From contig NC_088300.1 of NCBI RefSeq assembly GCF_032854445.1, positions 14,851,191 to 14,911,190 of the forward strand: 60,000 nt of DNA, in the 5' to 3' direction. This DNA is from Liolophura sinensis. Its lineage: Eukaryota > Mollusca > Polyplacophora > Chitonida > Chitonidae. Below, piece after piece: positions 23,205 to 60,000 of this stretch (position 1 is its first letter; each line of letters begins with the position of its first letter). Below the pieces are notes generated by a model. That model was given only the letters and a program-made list of their open reading frames with translations. It had not been told where the DNA came from and ran no database searches. A program made the position numbers and the translations under genes.

Positions 23205-23280
23205 TCCCGGATAGCTCAGCGGGATATCGGAATGGTTTAAAGCCTTGTGTCTGTGGGTTCGGATACCGTTCATCCGTACA
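23205..23280 (+). other. tRNA-like relic
   Basis: TAGCTCAGCGGG resembles an A box and GGGTTCGGATACC a B box, spaced as in a tRNA or SINE head. The arms do not fold into a full cloverleaf, so this is probably a tRNA-derived fragment rather than a working tRNA. Confidence 0.25.
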
Positions 23281-23822
23281 CGAATCGAAGACGCACTTGG
23301 ACTATACAAGTCGTTACCCTAACTCGCAAGTGTGGATTTTTGAAATATAATCAACAGCGTGACGTCACAACAAAACACTTGTATAGAGTGACACCCTGTG
23401 CTGCGGCGAACTGTCGTTGACAGCCTTCAGGCATGAGGAAAAAAAGAGTTGTCTTAATTACCTTAGCTTCCTTTCTGTTTCCCGTTTCACAAGGCGCAGG
23501 TAGCGCTGCATCCACGTAACTGCCTGCATGGCGACGTAAAATCATACAGTCTCCAAGGAAGTTGAGTTCATGTAACGTTACGTGCGCTTTGTGAAACCGG
23601 TTCTCAAGTTTGCAGAAGATTGACCTTTGGCTAATACGACACTGAAATAGAATGTCGGCAGTTTCATAATAATATACATATATGTCTGTCCCTGTCCCTG
23701 TTTGCTACACCCACGCTTCCCGAAACGTTCTGGATGCAGGTTTTGAACAGTACAAAACTGCTTTAATGCTCCACCAGTTTTAACTAGTCTCAAATTAAAA
23801 CTAAACAAGCCTACTGTTTCAT

Positions 23823-23824
<2 letters not shown>

Positions 23825-23862
<38 letters not shown>

Positions 23863-23895
23863 CAAAAGGCACAAACTTACCTCAAAGTCATTCCC

Positions 23896-23942
<47 letters not shown>
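23825..23942 (+). repeat. Two (TA)n microsatellites
   Basis: Pure TA runs at about 23825-23862 and 23898-23942, separated by a 35-bp non-repetitive spacer. Confidence 0.95.
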
Positions 23943-23946
<4 letters not shown>

Positions 23947-25141
23947 TACGCGACGCTTTTTAACTTTTGAATAATTTAAACGAATAAACCCCTCATCTAC
24001 TATGTCATAGGAATTGAGATTAAAATGGGTCTACTCAGAAATAAAATATAATCTACCGGTAAATAAAGTACGTTCTGAGTCTCTTACAGTTTGACCTTTA
24101 GTAGGCCTAGATGTAGTGTGTGTGTGCAATGTATTGACACTCAAACTAAACTATTCACATGCCCAGTTTATACGAATATGTAAAACCATGCATTTTTGTA
24201 CAATTTCATATTCCTGTTCTACTAGACCAATTGTGGGAAAACACTTCATTATCACACCTTTCTATTTAAACAGAGCCAACATTTACACGATCATTAAAAC
24301 TTGACATCCGATCAGGAAACCTTCAGAACAAACATGAACATAACCGATACATGTATCAAATCTCACAAGAGCTGAACAATAGATCAGACAATCCAAAGTG
24401 CAACATACAATCAAATGCGAGATGTTGATAAAGTCATTCCCGTCTCACCGTATATTTCTCCTCAATTTGAAGACACCTATAATATATACACTATTTATGG
24501 CACAAGGAAAAGTTCCTTTTCCATATACATATGCCATATACACCCAGACATGTGCTATATATGTATCAGAAACAAAACATCAATATAAATGCTCAATATT
24601 CTTCCAACCTAATTACAGCAAATCTTCCTAGTTTTTTTCTTTCAAAGTATACTGTACATACATAATTAAAGTGAATTCGACACTTATTCCAAACACAACG
24701 TAAAGTTAAGGCGTATTTATCATCTTATATATGATACATATATGTGAATTACATAATACATTGTATATCTAGCTGTCTAGATACATATAAGCATGCAGAT
24801 GTACATACATGGTATAAACAAAGATTAGATGATTTATATATCATCTTTGCTTTATCAATATGCTGCGGTGTAATAATTTCGATTCGATCCAAAGCATCCT
24901 GAAATATCGGCAAGGGCGTGGTTATGGCAAGAACCGGACATGCCCCTCGTCCACTTAAGGCTGTAGCTGTCTTCCATATCAACCTCCATATTAACGTGTC
25001 TTCTTACTCCGCTAAAACAAATACAATCACGCAAGTTTTAGTGTCAATGATCCCAAAACTGCCCTATGGTCAAAAGCAAACCATGCGCATGTGTGCATGT
25101 ATACACATGTAGGTGTATGAACCTATATATTTATATATTAA

Positions 25142-25285
25142 TTTATTTGACTTGTGTTTTACATCACACTCATGTAATAATATTTCACTTATACGACGGC
25201 GGGCAGAATTGTGGTGGGAGGACGCCGGTCTGAGAGACCTTCCCACACACGACCGGTGAGGAAGCCAGCATGAGCTGGGTTTGGT
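25142..25285 (-). mobile_element. SINE copy 5 (diverged, internally deleted)
   Basis: Contains tgtgttttacatcacactc, the tatttcacttatacgacggcgg block, ccttcccacacacgaccgg and gaagccagcatgagctgg. It is followed by a C10 run. Confidence 0.75.
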
Positions 25286-25653
25286 CCCCCCCCCCCCCAC
25301 CCCTACATAACTATATAGTATTTATTGTACACATATGCGCGTGTACAAGCATATGCATACATCACACTTCATGCATTCCATGCATAAAATAAGCCTATAC
25401 TGATCGCAGTGAAATCAAAATGACCCCCACCCACCTTCCTAAAAATGGACATCATTAGCTTGATATATGATGAATAAATGGCATAATGAAATCCCCGTGA
25501 TTGACATGCACGTGACGCGACACATAACCATACCAAGTACCCGTGCAGAACTGAACACTACCGGCGTGATCTGCAGTCTCAATACTCCGTATTGAGGTGA
25601 ATCATGTTACACACTGGGATCTATCCGTTCCTGTGCCACGTGCAATGTATCAT

Positions 25654-26058
25654 TTAAAGGAGAAGAAAACAAAAAAAAAATGGCGCCTATATCAGATGAA
25701 AGAACGTAAAAACTTACTTCATTTGCAAACATTGGTCTTTAAATACTTTTGCGATTATTTTTTTTCAGGAAAAAAAAGAGTATTTAAAATATTGTGTATG
25801 CTGGGTATCTGGGACCACCATAAAAATGTTCTAAATAAGGATGTGATGCTTGTCTAATAAATTTATTTGGATGTAAATTTGTTGTTTACATACGAAAGAC
25901 ATGCTGAATTATAATCTGAATTATATTGTAACGCAAGGACAATATGTACCAAAAAATTAAGAAGTGGTCTCAAATATGCACCACATAAAAACCAGTTTCA
26001 AGTGTTTTTCTCTCTTTAAAGAAAACTGGAAGAAATATTGAAAACCACATCCCACTAA
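25654..26058 (+). mobile_element. TTAA-starting dispersed element, copy 1 (right end truncated)
   Basis: Starts ttaaaggagaagaaaac and shares long blocks with 44365-44922 (aataaggatgtgatg.ttgtctaataaa; ttttctctctttaaagaaaa). The terminal ~100 bp are missing compared with the second copy. Confidence 0.6.
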
Positions 26059-26199
26059 ATCCGACTAAAGGTACGGTCAAATAGGTGATTCCAATGTTGG
26101 TTAACTTTGCTTGTTAAAGTCCGCAAATCAACGGCTACTAGAAAAGACTTTCGGGAAATTGATTAATTTTTGGACAATATCGTGTGTATATATAGTTCA

Positions 26200-26685
26200 G
26201 TGATGGATATGCTAACCGAGCGAACTTTAATGAGATTGGTTTATTGGTTCACAATACAGGCCACGTGGCTCAATAATGGAGTTGCTACTGTAGCGGACTT
26301 TAGTGCAATAGGTTTGTTGGTGGACAATACCGATCAAGTTGTTCAGTAATGAGCGGCTACTGGAGCGGACTTTAGTGAGATTGGTTTCTTTGCTGGACAA
26401 TACCGATCAAGTTGTTCAGTAATGAGCGGCTACTGGAACGGACTTCAGTGAGACTGGTTTCTTTGGTGGTCAATACCCACCATGTAGCTCAGTAATGGAG
26501 TGGCTACTGGAGCGGACTTAAGTGAGAATGGTTTGTAGGTGGAAAATAAAGACTAGGTGGTTCAGTAATGGAGCTTCTACTGGGGTGGATTTTAGTGAGA
26601 TTGGTTTATTGTTGGACAATACTGATCAAGTTGCTCAGTAATGGCGCGGCAATTCGAGCGGACTTTGGTGAACTGGTTTAGGGTT
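26200..26685 (+). repeat. ~73-bp tandem array (agcggactttagtgagattg)
   Basis: Seven imperfect units, starting about 26220, 26296, 26368, 26437, 26512, 26587 and 26659, carry gcggactttagtgagattgg, tggacaatacc and gctcagtaatgg blocks. Stray units recur at 28100-28195 and 28930-29090. Confidence 0.85.
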
Positions 26686-26823
26686 TAAGCGGTGTAACGG
26701 TGTTTGTTGTGTAACCCGATACCCGATACCCTCGAGAATGCGCAGCGTTCAAGGGATTTGACGAGGAACGAAATAAGGTTCATCAGTATCGGGTTACACA
26801 ACAAACACCAAGACGAAGGTGTT
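26686..26823. mobile_element. Fold-back (palindromic) element, copy 1
   Basis: The left arm (tgtttgttgtgtaacccgat) and right arm (atcgggttacacaacaaaca) are inverted copies around a short centre with gggatttgacgagg. This is a MITE-like structure. Confidence 0.7.
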
Positions 26824-28098
26824 AAAATCCATTTTAACCCCCAAACATGAAGACAATGTGTAAAAAAAGCCCACACAAAAAACGGTATATATCGTACTGC
26901 CGTTCTCTTTTTACTCCCTCAGCTTGAACAGGTATAGGCTTAGGCCATTGCAGTTGACCTAGATACTTCAAAGCTGCGTATGTGTAACGTCGTGTCTTAT
27001 TGTTGTGTGACGTAGGAATGTAAAAGTTTACTGCACATGTATTATGGCGTCATACAACTGATCTCAGATTGGAACGTCAGATAAAAAAATGTGTTTTTTT
27101 CCCCACGTCTTAGCGTCTTGGAGTAAAACATCAAAAATGTAAAAGAAAAAGCGTTATCTATAAATTCTGCGAAAAACTTCTAGCACAAACTAACTTCTAA
27201 GAAATGCCAATAGTTCCCTTTCATATAAATAATAAAAGCAAATCTAACCAACAAACTCAAACTGTTTTATTTGTAGAAATGAACAGCCTGGAATGATATT
27301 ATTTCGGGGGGTAAACGTATCGGCCGGTGTGTTGTGTGACACATTCGATGTTGTTTGAAAGGTCATTTTTATTTAATATGTATATTTCACACGGCCCGCA
27401 ATTAACAGCAGGTAAGAGTATAGGGTTTAACGCCTTCGTTTGGTGTTTCTTGTGTAATCCGATACCACTCAACCTTGTTTCGTACAGAGTCAAATCCCAA
27501 AAATGCACAGCATTCGAGGGATTTCACCACCACAACATTCGAGGGATTTGACGAGGTACGAACCAAGGTTAGGGTTACCAAGCGGTATCGGGTTACACAA
27601 CAAACACCACGACGAAGGTGTTAAAGTATATTCTACCCCAAAAACTGAAGAAAATGTGGTAAAAATGCATATTTCATGCCGCCTTTCTGTTTTACTCCCT
27701 TTACAGAGGTCATGCACTTTAGACCATTCAACGGCAAGCATAGGCCATGTCAGTTGACCTAGATACTTCAAAGCTGCGTATGTATGACGTCGTGTCTTAT
27801 TGTTGAGTGACGTAGGAATGTAAAAGTTTACTGCACATGTGTTATGACGTGATACCGCTGAACTCAGATTGGAACGTCTTGAAACAAATGTTTCTTTTTC
27901 AACGTCATGTCGTCTTGGTGTAAAATATAAAAAATGTAAAAACAAAAGCGATATCTATAAACTGTGCGAAATAACCCTTTCATCACTGAAGGAAATTCCG
28001 ATAGTTTAGATTTATGCAAATCAGAAAGCATATCTAACAAGTCAAAAAAAAACACTCAAATTCTTGTATTTGTTGACATAAACAGCATGAAACTGTAT
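26824..28098 (+). repeat. ~475-bp tandem segmental duplication next to the fold-back elements
   Basis: 26824-27297 and 27624-28098 share long blocks: cagttgacctagatacttca, gacgtaggaatgtaaaagtt and ttactgcacatgt. Each copy directly follows a fold-back element, so the duplicated unit is element plus flank, about 0.7-0.8 kb in all. Confidence 0.85.
27428..27623. mobile_element. Fold-back (palindromic) element, copy 2
   Basis: The outer arms (taacgccttcgtttggtgtt / aacaccacgacgaaggtgtta) and inner arms (gtacagagtcaaatccc / gggatttgacgaggtac) are both inverted repeats, so the element is palindromic over most of its ~195 bp. Confidence 0.8.
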
Positions 28099-29477
28099 TA
28101 GCGGGGAGGTAGCTCAGTAATGGAGCGGACATTAGTGGGATTTGTTTACTGGAGGACAATATCCGCCAGGTACCTCAGTAATGACGCGGTAACTATTGTC
28201 TTATTTCTTTTAGAGTCGCCTACATTCAGCTGTCTGTAAAATCAGCCATATTCACTATCAAAATTGCCTTTTGTCAGTGACACGTAACAACGTAAGCCGT
28301 AAGCATTTATACGTTGAACGCCTATATCATTGCAAGGAACGTGAAGTAAGAGCACTCTTTCTAATTCATGTTAAAGTCCATTTCGGTTAAAGGCTCGGTT
28401 TCAACGGTAAGAACCCATGACCTCAGGAGACGTCATAATTATTTAAAAACCAGAGGTAGGCCTATGCTGGATGTTGGACGGAGTTCATCACGTCTTGACT
28501 GAGGTCGACACCAGTTACCTAAACTGTCGTCGGTTTTACTGTAAACCCTGCTTCTAATACTGTCATATTTGAAAATGTTAACATGTTTAGTATCATATAA
28601 CCTTCATAAATGAATTTTATTTTATCTCTTGCAGTATACGATCTCATGGCAGTGTGGTTTTAAAGCTGGATGTTAGGAAATTTTGTTATAAAACACAATG
28701 TAGTCTATCGCCGAGAGTGTAATGTAGGCTGTTTTACTACGTGGAGTTTGTTCTCTACACGCCCATTCCCCAGCATGCCACTGTTTTTTTTTTGTTTTTC
28801 TTTTTCTTTAATAATTATGACATCACCCGAGGCAATGAGAAAAAAAAGCGTTCTAATTTGATTTTCTTTGCAAGAATATCCATGTGCAGAGCTTGTGTTG
28901 TTACGTGTCACTGACTTCTTTGGTAGCGAAAATGATTTATTGCATTGGTATATTGCTGGACAATACCGGCCAGGCAGGTCACTTATGGAGCAGCTAATGG
29001 AGTGGACTTTTTAGTGAGATTTTTAGTGATGGAGCTGGTACCTGAGTTGTCGAGTGAGATTCGTGTACTGGTGAACAATACCGAAGAACTTCAGTGATAA
29101 TTGCGTCTTCTCGGCAAGTGTCTCACAAACTAGCAAATATCACCAATTTCAGTGTAAGCTGGTTTCTAGGCCGACGTCTCGCGAATGGAATCTAACAAAG
29201 ACGTACAGCATAAAGAGGAAGACCACAGCAACAACATTGTTATAGCTGGCAAATGCTCACACCTATTCCACTTATAGTTGAGTGGTTTCCTCTGGCCTAC
29301 CAGAACACGGGTCTAAAGTTCACAGCATACATGAGCTTACAGTGTCCCCTTACAAGGCCAAGTGGGTTATTCTTTAAAACTTAAACAAACTCTCGGTAAA
29401 CAGAAAAAGATAGAAATATCTAAGCCAATGCTCACTGGCCAAGCAGCGCCATGTGGCTTAATTTATGTTCCAAGCGT
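28099..29477. other. Intergenic with stray 73-bp repeat units
   Basis: Contains units of the 26.2-kb array at 28100-28195 and 28930-29090. No gene is recognised. Confidence 0.5.
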
Positions 29478-29833
29478 GAAACCGTCAATTTATGCATACA
29501 AACGTGGTTATACAAACCATCAATTTATGTATACAAACTTGGTTATATAAACCGTCAATATATGTATACAAACGTGGTTATACAAACCATCAATTTATGT
29601 ATACAAACGTTATACAAACGGTCAATTTATGTATACAAATGTGGTATTACAATCCGTCAATTTATGTATACAAATGTGGTTATACAAACCGTCAATATAT
29701 GTATACAAATGTGGTTATACAAACCATTAGTTTATGTATACAAATGTGGTTATACAAACTGTCAATTTATGTCTACAAACATTGTTGTAAAAACCATCAA
29801 TATAGGTATACAAACGTGGTTATACAAACCTTC
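29478..29833 (+). repeat. ~35-bp minisatellite (acaaacgtggttatacaaac)
   Basis: About ten units of caatttatgtatacaaa plus cgtggttatacaaaccgt. It is open in two frames (Tyr/Thr/Asn/Ile-rich) purely because the unit lacks stops. Confidence 0.9.
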
Positions 29834-32800
29834 CTGCATCCCTAGAATGGCATGAAAATTTAAGCATACATGTAGTATTCCACACAAAACGCATGTTAAC
29901 ACTTTGATGTGCACAAAATTGACTTGGGTTTTTGCATCCATGGGGCCTTAAGTGGGTTTTGATAAAGTACAGCTACGGACCAGAAAAAAGCATGCAGTTT
30001 TTGTGTAGGGTTTCCTTTTTTCGCTTTTCATTGTTTTGTTTTTTTTTTGTTTTTTTTTTATTGTCTGATATTGTCTGTGAAAAGCTGGCATACACCAGCC
30101 AGGTCCATGGAACTCGCACAGAAGCTGTTAGATGTAGTTCTGTATAAATTATGCAAGAACCTTTACCACTTACTACATGTATATGAGCACAAAGTTAAAC
30201 AAGTAAAGCAAACATTAAATACAATGTTTATTATATAATATACATTGCATAATGAGATAAGTCTCCCTCTAAGTGTGGTTTATATGTTGTACATGTAAGT
30301 ATGATATTGAATATATATATATTTTATACATACATACATGTATATTTGTTATATATCCATTTGTGGCCTCCACAAAAACATGCACCACAGCTGCTGTCGA
30401 TGCCAGGCTACACCACAGGAGCTCATATCCTGTACACCAATTATCCTGTACTACCACTTGTACAAAACAGTATAGAAAAAGTCCCAGATATACATCTAGG
30501 CAAGAACGTTATTAAAATGTACAAAAACTTAACTGTAATCCCATGCTGTTCAACAGCTGTTTGAAATACATGGTTTTAGGCTCAATGCACCATACAAATG
30601 GTCCAGTGCAACAGCTAATCTGGAAAACAACTACCTATTATTAACAAAAAGCTAAAAGGAGGGATGCCTCACCCTGGGGCGAAATAAACATTGTGATAAG
30701 TGTTAACATTTCAAATTTAGCCGTTAATAAGGGGATTCTGCCCTTAATTTTAATCCTGCAAAACTGTAATACATTCAATCCTAGTCAATCTGAAGGAAGC
30801 ATCCTTTTGGAGTAAAGATAACAAAATAGAGTGATTTTCTCTCAAAAAAGACTGCACCTAAATGATGAATGAATACACATAGGCTAGTTGGTAAATACAA
30901 ATACGTACATATATTGTATATATGTGGATTGCAAGCAAGGGAGGTATTACCCACATCCATGCTTGTCACCAGGGCATATTAAAAACTTGCTTTGGCTGAC
31001 ATCACTTTACATGTACAAAAATACATACATAACAGATATTCAACAACATAACTTTTTTGTGGTAACATACACAAAGTAAAGCCATGAAAAACAACAACAA
31101 CACTGTATGGGAATACAGTTGTCCAAAAGTCTAAAGAGATAAAGGTTAAGACAATTATAATGGTTAGCAGTAGGCTTGTTAAATGTGCGAGTGTGCCAAA
31201 GTTTGGTCCCAAATATTCCTTGAAGGTGAAAAAGGTCACAAAGAATCTCCACGTCATGTGGTTTTTTGGGGGCTTGGTATATTGCTGTGTTTTTCAACAT
31301 GGGAATCCACTGGAAGTTCAGTTATGAACGTTAGATGTACACAACCAGTGAAAGCTGACCTAATTATTAATACCTCCTCCCTTACACCAGTCCATCCAGA
31401 GATCCATCTAGTCACAATACCCACTAATTTAACCAAGGTTTTTATAGTAAGGCCGCTGGGCCCAGTTTCACAAAGATGTACAATAATAGCACATATTCCA
31501 CAATGGTATGGTAAGAGTGACCTACTAAATATCGTGTGGTAAATGTACGAAAACACGCCTCTTTGAGAAAAGGGGACAGCTCTTTTTCAGGTTACACACA
31601 TACAAATAATCCATGATTCAGAGATGAGATTCCAAAAATACATGCTTCACAAGTACATAACTGTGCCTACAAGCCTTACCTGTATTAAATGCCCCATTAT
31701 GCAACCCATAGGTAGGTATACATGTACTATGTCATGCTACTGTAGGTGTATCACAGAGGTATTACAGTCAATCTTTAGTCTTTAGTCAATACCAACAGAC
31801 AGTGTGACATACACAGACACACACCCAGAAAACATTTCCAATATTAAATAAATCACCTCACGCAAGACCAGCCACATACTGTAACATTATGCCAATAGTT
31901 ATAACGTGAGATTCTAACCCTAAAATCTCTATTTTTAGAAAATGTTGAAACCATAAAACTACTTTGAATAAATGTGATTTATGATGTAAACCTTAATATA
32001 ATAATATATATATTTAACCAACATGTCTTATGAAAATAAATTGGGAGTGGTCAGAAAATGTCCAAACGCATTTTTTCTGCCTTACCATAGTTTCATAGAC
32101 CTTTATGAGGCAGACGATTTGAAAAGACTGTTGACCTTTGTAGACGATTAAGACTGCAAACATTGCAATCATTCAAAGAACAAATTGCCTGCTAATTTAT
32201 GCTCACCTCTTCATACACAATGACCCTGTCATTGAAGTCTCCAGGATTGGCCAGCCATGACATACACATGTTGGCTATAGCTCATACCTTGTTTGACCAA
32301 CAATGTTGTACCACACTACTGGAGGATGTCAGCCACTGGGTGCCTACATGTATTAACTCGTACACTGGCCCACGAGGTCTAGTCATGTGTACACATGTAG
32401 TTTTTGTTTGGTAGCAACACGTGACCTAACAATTCTCACCATATAGATCAGAATCTTCATACTAAGTTATCTACCCTTGCATAACATTTTTTTGTCACCA
32501 GTGCATATTAAAACTCCAAGGACATGGTTAAAATATTCTGACATCAATGCCAGATCAACAAGTGGTTCTTGACACATCTCCTAGCATGACAGCAACTTAT
32601 GCAACCTACAAGTGCATGTACATGTACTTTTTTATGATTGCTAAAGGCAATCTGAATGATTTTCACACATAGCTTAAATAATGACTACCAATATATGACA
32701 GATGGAGAGTGCACATAGTAAACTCTGACTTTGGCAAGTTATAATGGCATTATTTTATAGTGTCACATACTGGTAAGTCACTGGTGGGAGGCAAGTACAT

Positions 32801-34375
32801 TTGTAGTCTCCAGCAAATATAATCTACATCTGAGACTACAAGAGCACGTAGAAGTAGGGAAACAGGGGAATATTGAAAATTCCCTGTCTGGCAATGGTAC
32901 TGAACCCAGGTGCCACGTGACATAGCAGCAACTTAAAGTGCTACTTAAGTCCTAAGAGAAACCATGCGGTAATAGTAAAATGATATTAAGGATACCCTAT
33001 GGTTAAAAAATAATTATGATGAATAACACTATTTAAAAAAACAAAATCAGCAATTTTCGTTAAATTTGCCTCAAGTGACGTTCTATTATTCCTTATGTGA
33101 CGATGACTTTTGAAACCATGTGGAAATAGTAAAAGACTTTTGTTTTCGTATTACCCTCTGAAACTACCAACAGTGGTTTTAATACAACACAATCTTTTTT
33201 GGACAATTTATTAAAGCAACTCAGATTATCTCGATCCTTATTATTTTACCCTGATTTTAAGACATACACCAGGTATTGACACTGATGTAGCTCTTAAACC
33301 ACTCCGCATGACTCTCTCTCTCTCTCTCTCTCCTCTCTCTCAGCCTTGACTCTCTCTCTCAACCTACATGTACATAATGTGTAATACACAGGTAATACAA
33401 AAAGTGCAGCACAACTCTGGTACAAGGTCACACCTTTCCTCATCTTTTGGTCATAGTTTGAGTTACATGTTAAACATGTACCTTGGCTGCTGCAGTTTGT
33501 TTCGATATTGAGCATTGGTTACTTGTACATGAAAGTCAGACATCATCGCGGCCTTCATGTAATCTACCCTCATTTTACTACCTCATCTCTTTAGACTGGA
33601 GAGTGCAAACAATATATTAAACACTTATAAATTGCTTCACAAATCATAACGCAAGTCAGGGTTTTACACACAGGATTACAAACCACAATAAACTTAAGCC
33701 ACAGGCAAGTGGGAGTTTTATGACACCAGGGGGCGCTTGACCAGGGAAGGTACATGAAATAAAGCACAAGTTACATAACACTCATGCTATTAAAGCAAGT
33801 ATGCAGGGTAGCAGTCTGGTGTTGGAATCCCTGTCATACATGTATATATGCATGTATGTACCATACTACGGTCTCTCAGAGTCTCCCAGGGTTAGCACAC
33901 ACAGGGTTCGAGAGAGAAAAATTATAGACATACAATATTAAACAAACAAATAATACACTTAGCACTAGCATGTGGAATGCGTTCTGGCTGTAGCACCGTC
34001 AAAATGTCAGAAGAAAACAGTTTCTGTACTGTCAATTCATGCACTGCCAAGTCACACACTGTCACAAAGCAGTCACACTATGACACTGATCACTGTCACA
34101 GTAACACTGAGGTACTAGGCAATACCAAGGCCACAGTATTAAGAAGATACCAAGGTGATCTTGATACAAGGTCCTAGCTACATGTACCACAGGGTCATAT
34201 CAACATCAAGGGTAACTTAACACAAGGCCACACTTTCATCATAGTCACCTTGATACTAAGTAACCTTGACACAAGGTCACGGATATATCAAGGTGACCTT
34301 GACAAACAGTCACAGCTGGGGCAAGGTGAGGGTAATATCAAGGGTGTGGCACGTGACGGAACACAGACGAAAGCT
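29834..34375. other. Region downstream of the PKD stop codon (includes its likely 3' UTR)
   Basis: No supported gene. It contains a (CT)n run at about 33309-33357 and many tgtacatg steps. A minus-strand AATAAA (plus 33206-33211) could serve as a poly(A) signal about 1.2 kb after the kinase stop codon. Confidence 0.4.
34060..34330 (+). repeat. Degenerate short repeat rich in aaggtcac/gaccttga
   Basis: Irregular ~22-bp units of the type aaggtgaccttgatacaagg lie just beyond the PKD stop codon, in the presumed 3' UTR. They repeatedly form AGGTCA-like hexamers in both orientations. Confidence 0.7.
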
Positions 34376-59670
<25,295 letters not shown>

Positions 59671-59749
59671 CTGTAACACAACAGGGTTATAGTACACCTG
59701 TTAGATTTATTCGTTTGACTGTTGTCTAATGCCTTATTTCATTTATTTA

Positions 59750-59976
59750 TTTGACTGGTAATTAATGCTATACTCGAGAATGTTTCACTTATATGACAGA
59801 AACTGAGCAGAGCACAGGGAAACCCACGACTATTCGTAGGTTGCTAAGAGACCTTCCCATGTATGGCTGGAGAGGATGCCAGCATGAGGTAGACTTGAAC
59901 TCGCGTCGACCGCACTGGTGAGAGGTTCCTGGATCATTGTACTGCAATGGCACGTAACCTCCTCAATCACGGAGGT
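59750..59976 (-). mobile_element. SINE copy 7 (diverged, near full length)
   Basis: tatactcgagaatgtttcac, cccacgactattcgtaggtt, gccagcatgaggtagacttg and a degraded tRNA-like head (tcaatcacggaggtcc). Preceded by a tttattta repeat. Confidence 0.8.
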
Positions 59977-60000
59977 CCGGTCCAATGCCTTATTGAAGAA

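Larger units (their letters stand above)
20107..25141. other. 5 kb gene desert
   Basis: No supported exon on either strand. Contents are scattered TGACGTCA motifs (20994, 21122), a tRNA-like relic near 23205, and two TA microsatellites near 23.8-23.9 kb. Confidence 0.4.

Noticed and set aside
23205-23280. A functional tRNA gene.
   Set aside because: A and B box-like sequences are present but the arms do not pair into a cloverleaf.
31183-31556. 119-aa plus-strand and 100-aa minus-strand ORFs.
   Set aside because: No family features or splice context; probably chance frames or part of a repeat.

Overview
The window is animal genomic DNA. It has compact exons with GT/AG introns, many minisatellites, and tRNA-derived SINE copies. 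A cluster of alpha-carbonic anhydrases (CAs) with low-complexity C-terminal tails, of the kind found in nacrein-like shell proteins, together with the SINE type and the tgtacatgtaca-rich background, suggests a shell-forming lophotrochozoan. A mollusc is most likely; a brachiopod is not excluded. The species assignment is inference.

0-18.3 kb, plus strand: a carbonic anhydrase cluster. The first gene (30-6350 or 6414) enters from the left edge. It is complete from the middle of the domain onward, keeps all zinc ligands, and ends in about 22 copies of an 18-bp repeat encoding a Thr/Gln/Ala/Val/Glu hexapeptide. Its very end shows an apparent reading-frame break. Further right are degenerate CA-like exons (10374, 11132, 12046) and a broken paralogue (12330-18307) whose tail encodes Asn-Gly-rich repeats. 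That paralogue has a lost donor site, a 1-base insertion, in-frame TGA codons and a substituted gatekeeper Thr.

18.3-34.3 kb: no gene recognised. This stretch holds SINE pieces, TA microsatellites, a ~73-bp tandem array, two fold-back elements within a tandem segmental duplication, a TTAA-ended element and a ~35-bp minisatellite.

34.4-59.7 kb, minus strand: a protein kinase D (PKD) gene. It runs from the second C1 domain through an acidic linker, PH domain and kinase domain to the stop. The exons listed join without any frame break into 642 codons; the 5' part lies beyond the right edge. Two alternative versions of the kinase C-lobe exon (39142-39230 and 37514-37599) have phases that forbid using both. 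The 3' splice site and start of the PH exon are tandemly amplified about sixfold. The ~9.9 kb intron between the two halves of the kinase domain hosts a small plus-strand gene for a CARD-like protein of about 143 residues (45548-47888).

The CA cluster and the PKD gene are neighbours; nothing in the sequence shows that they work together. The recurring theme is tandem duplication of exons and exon starts.
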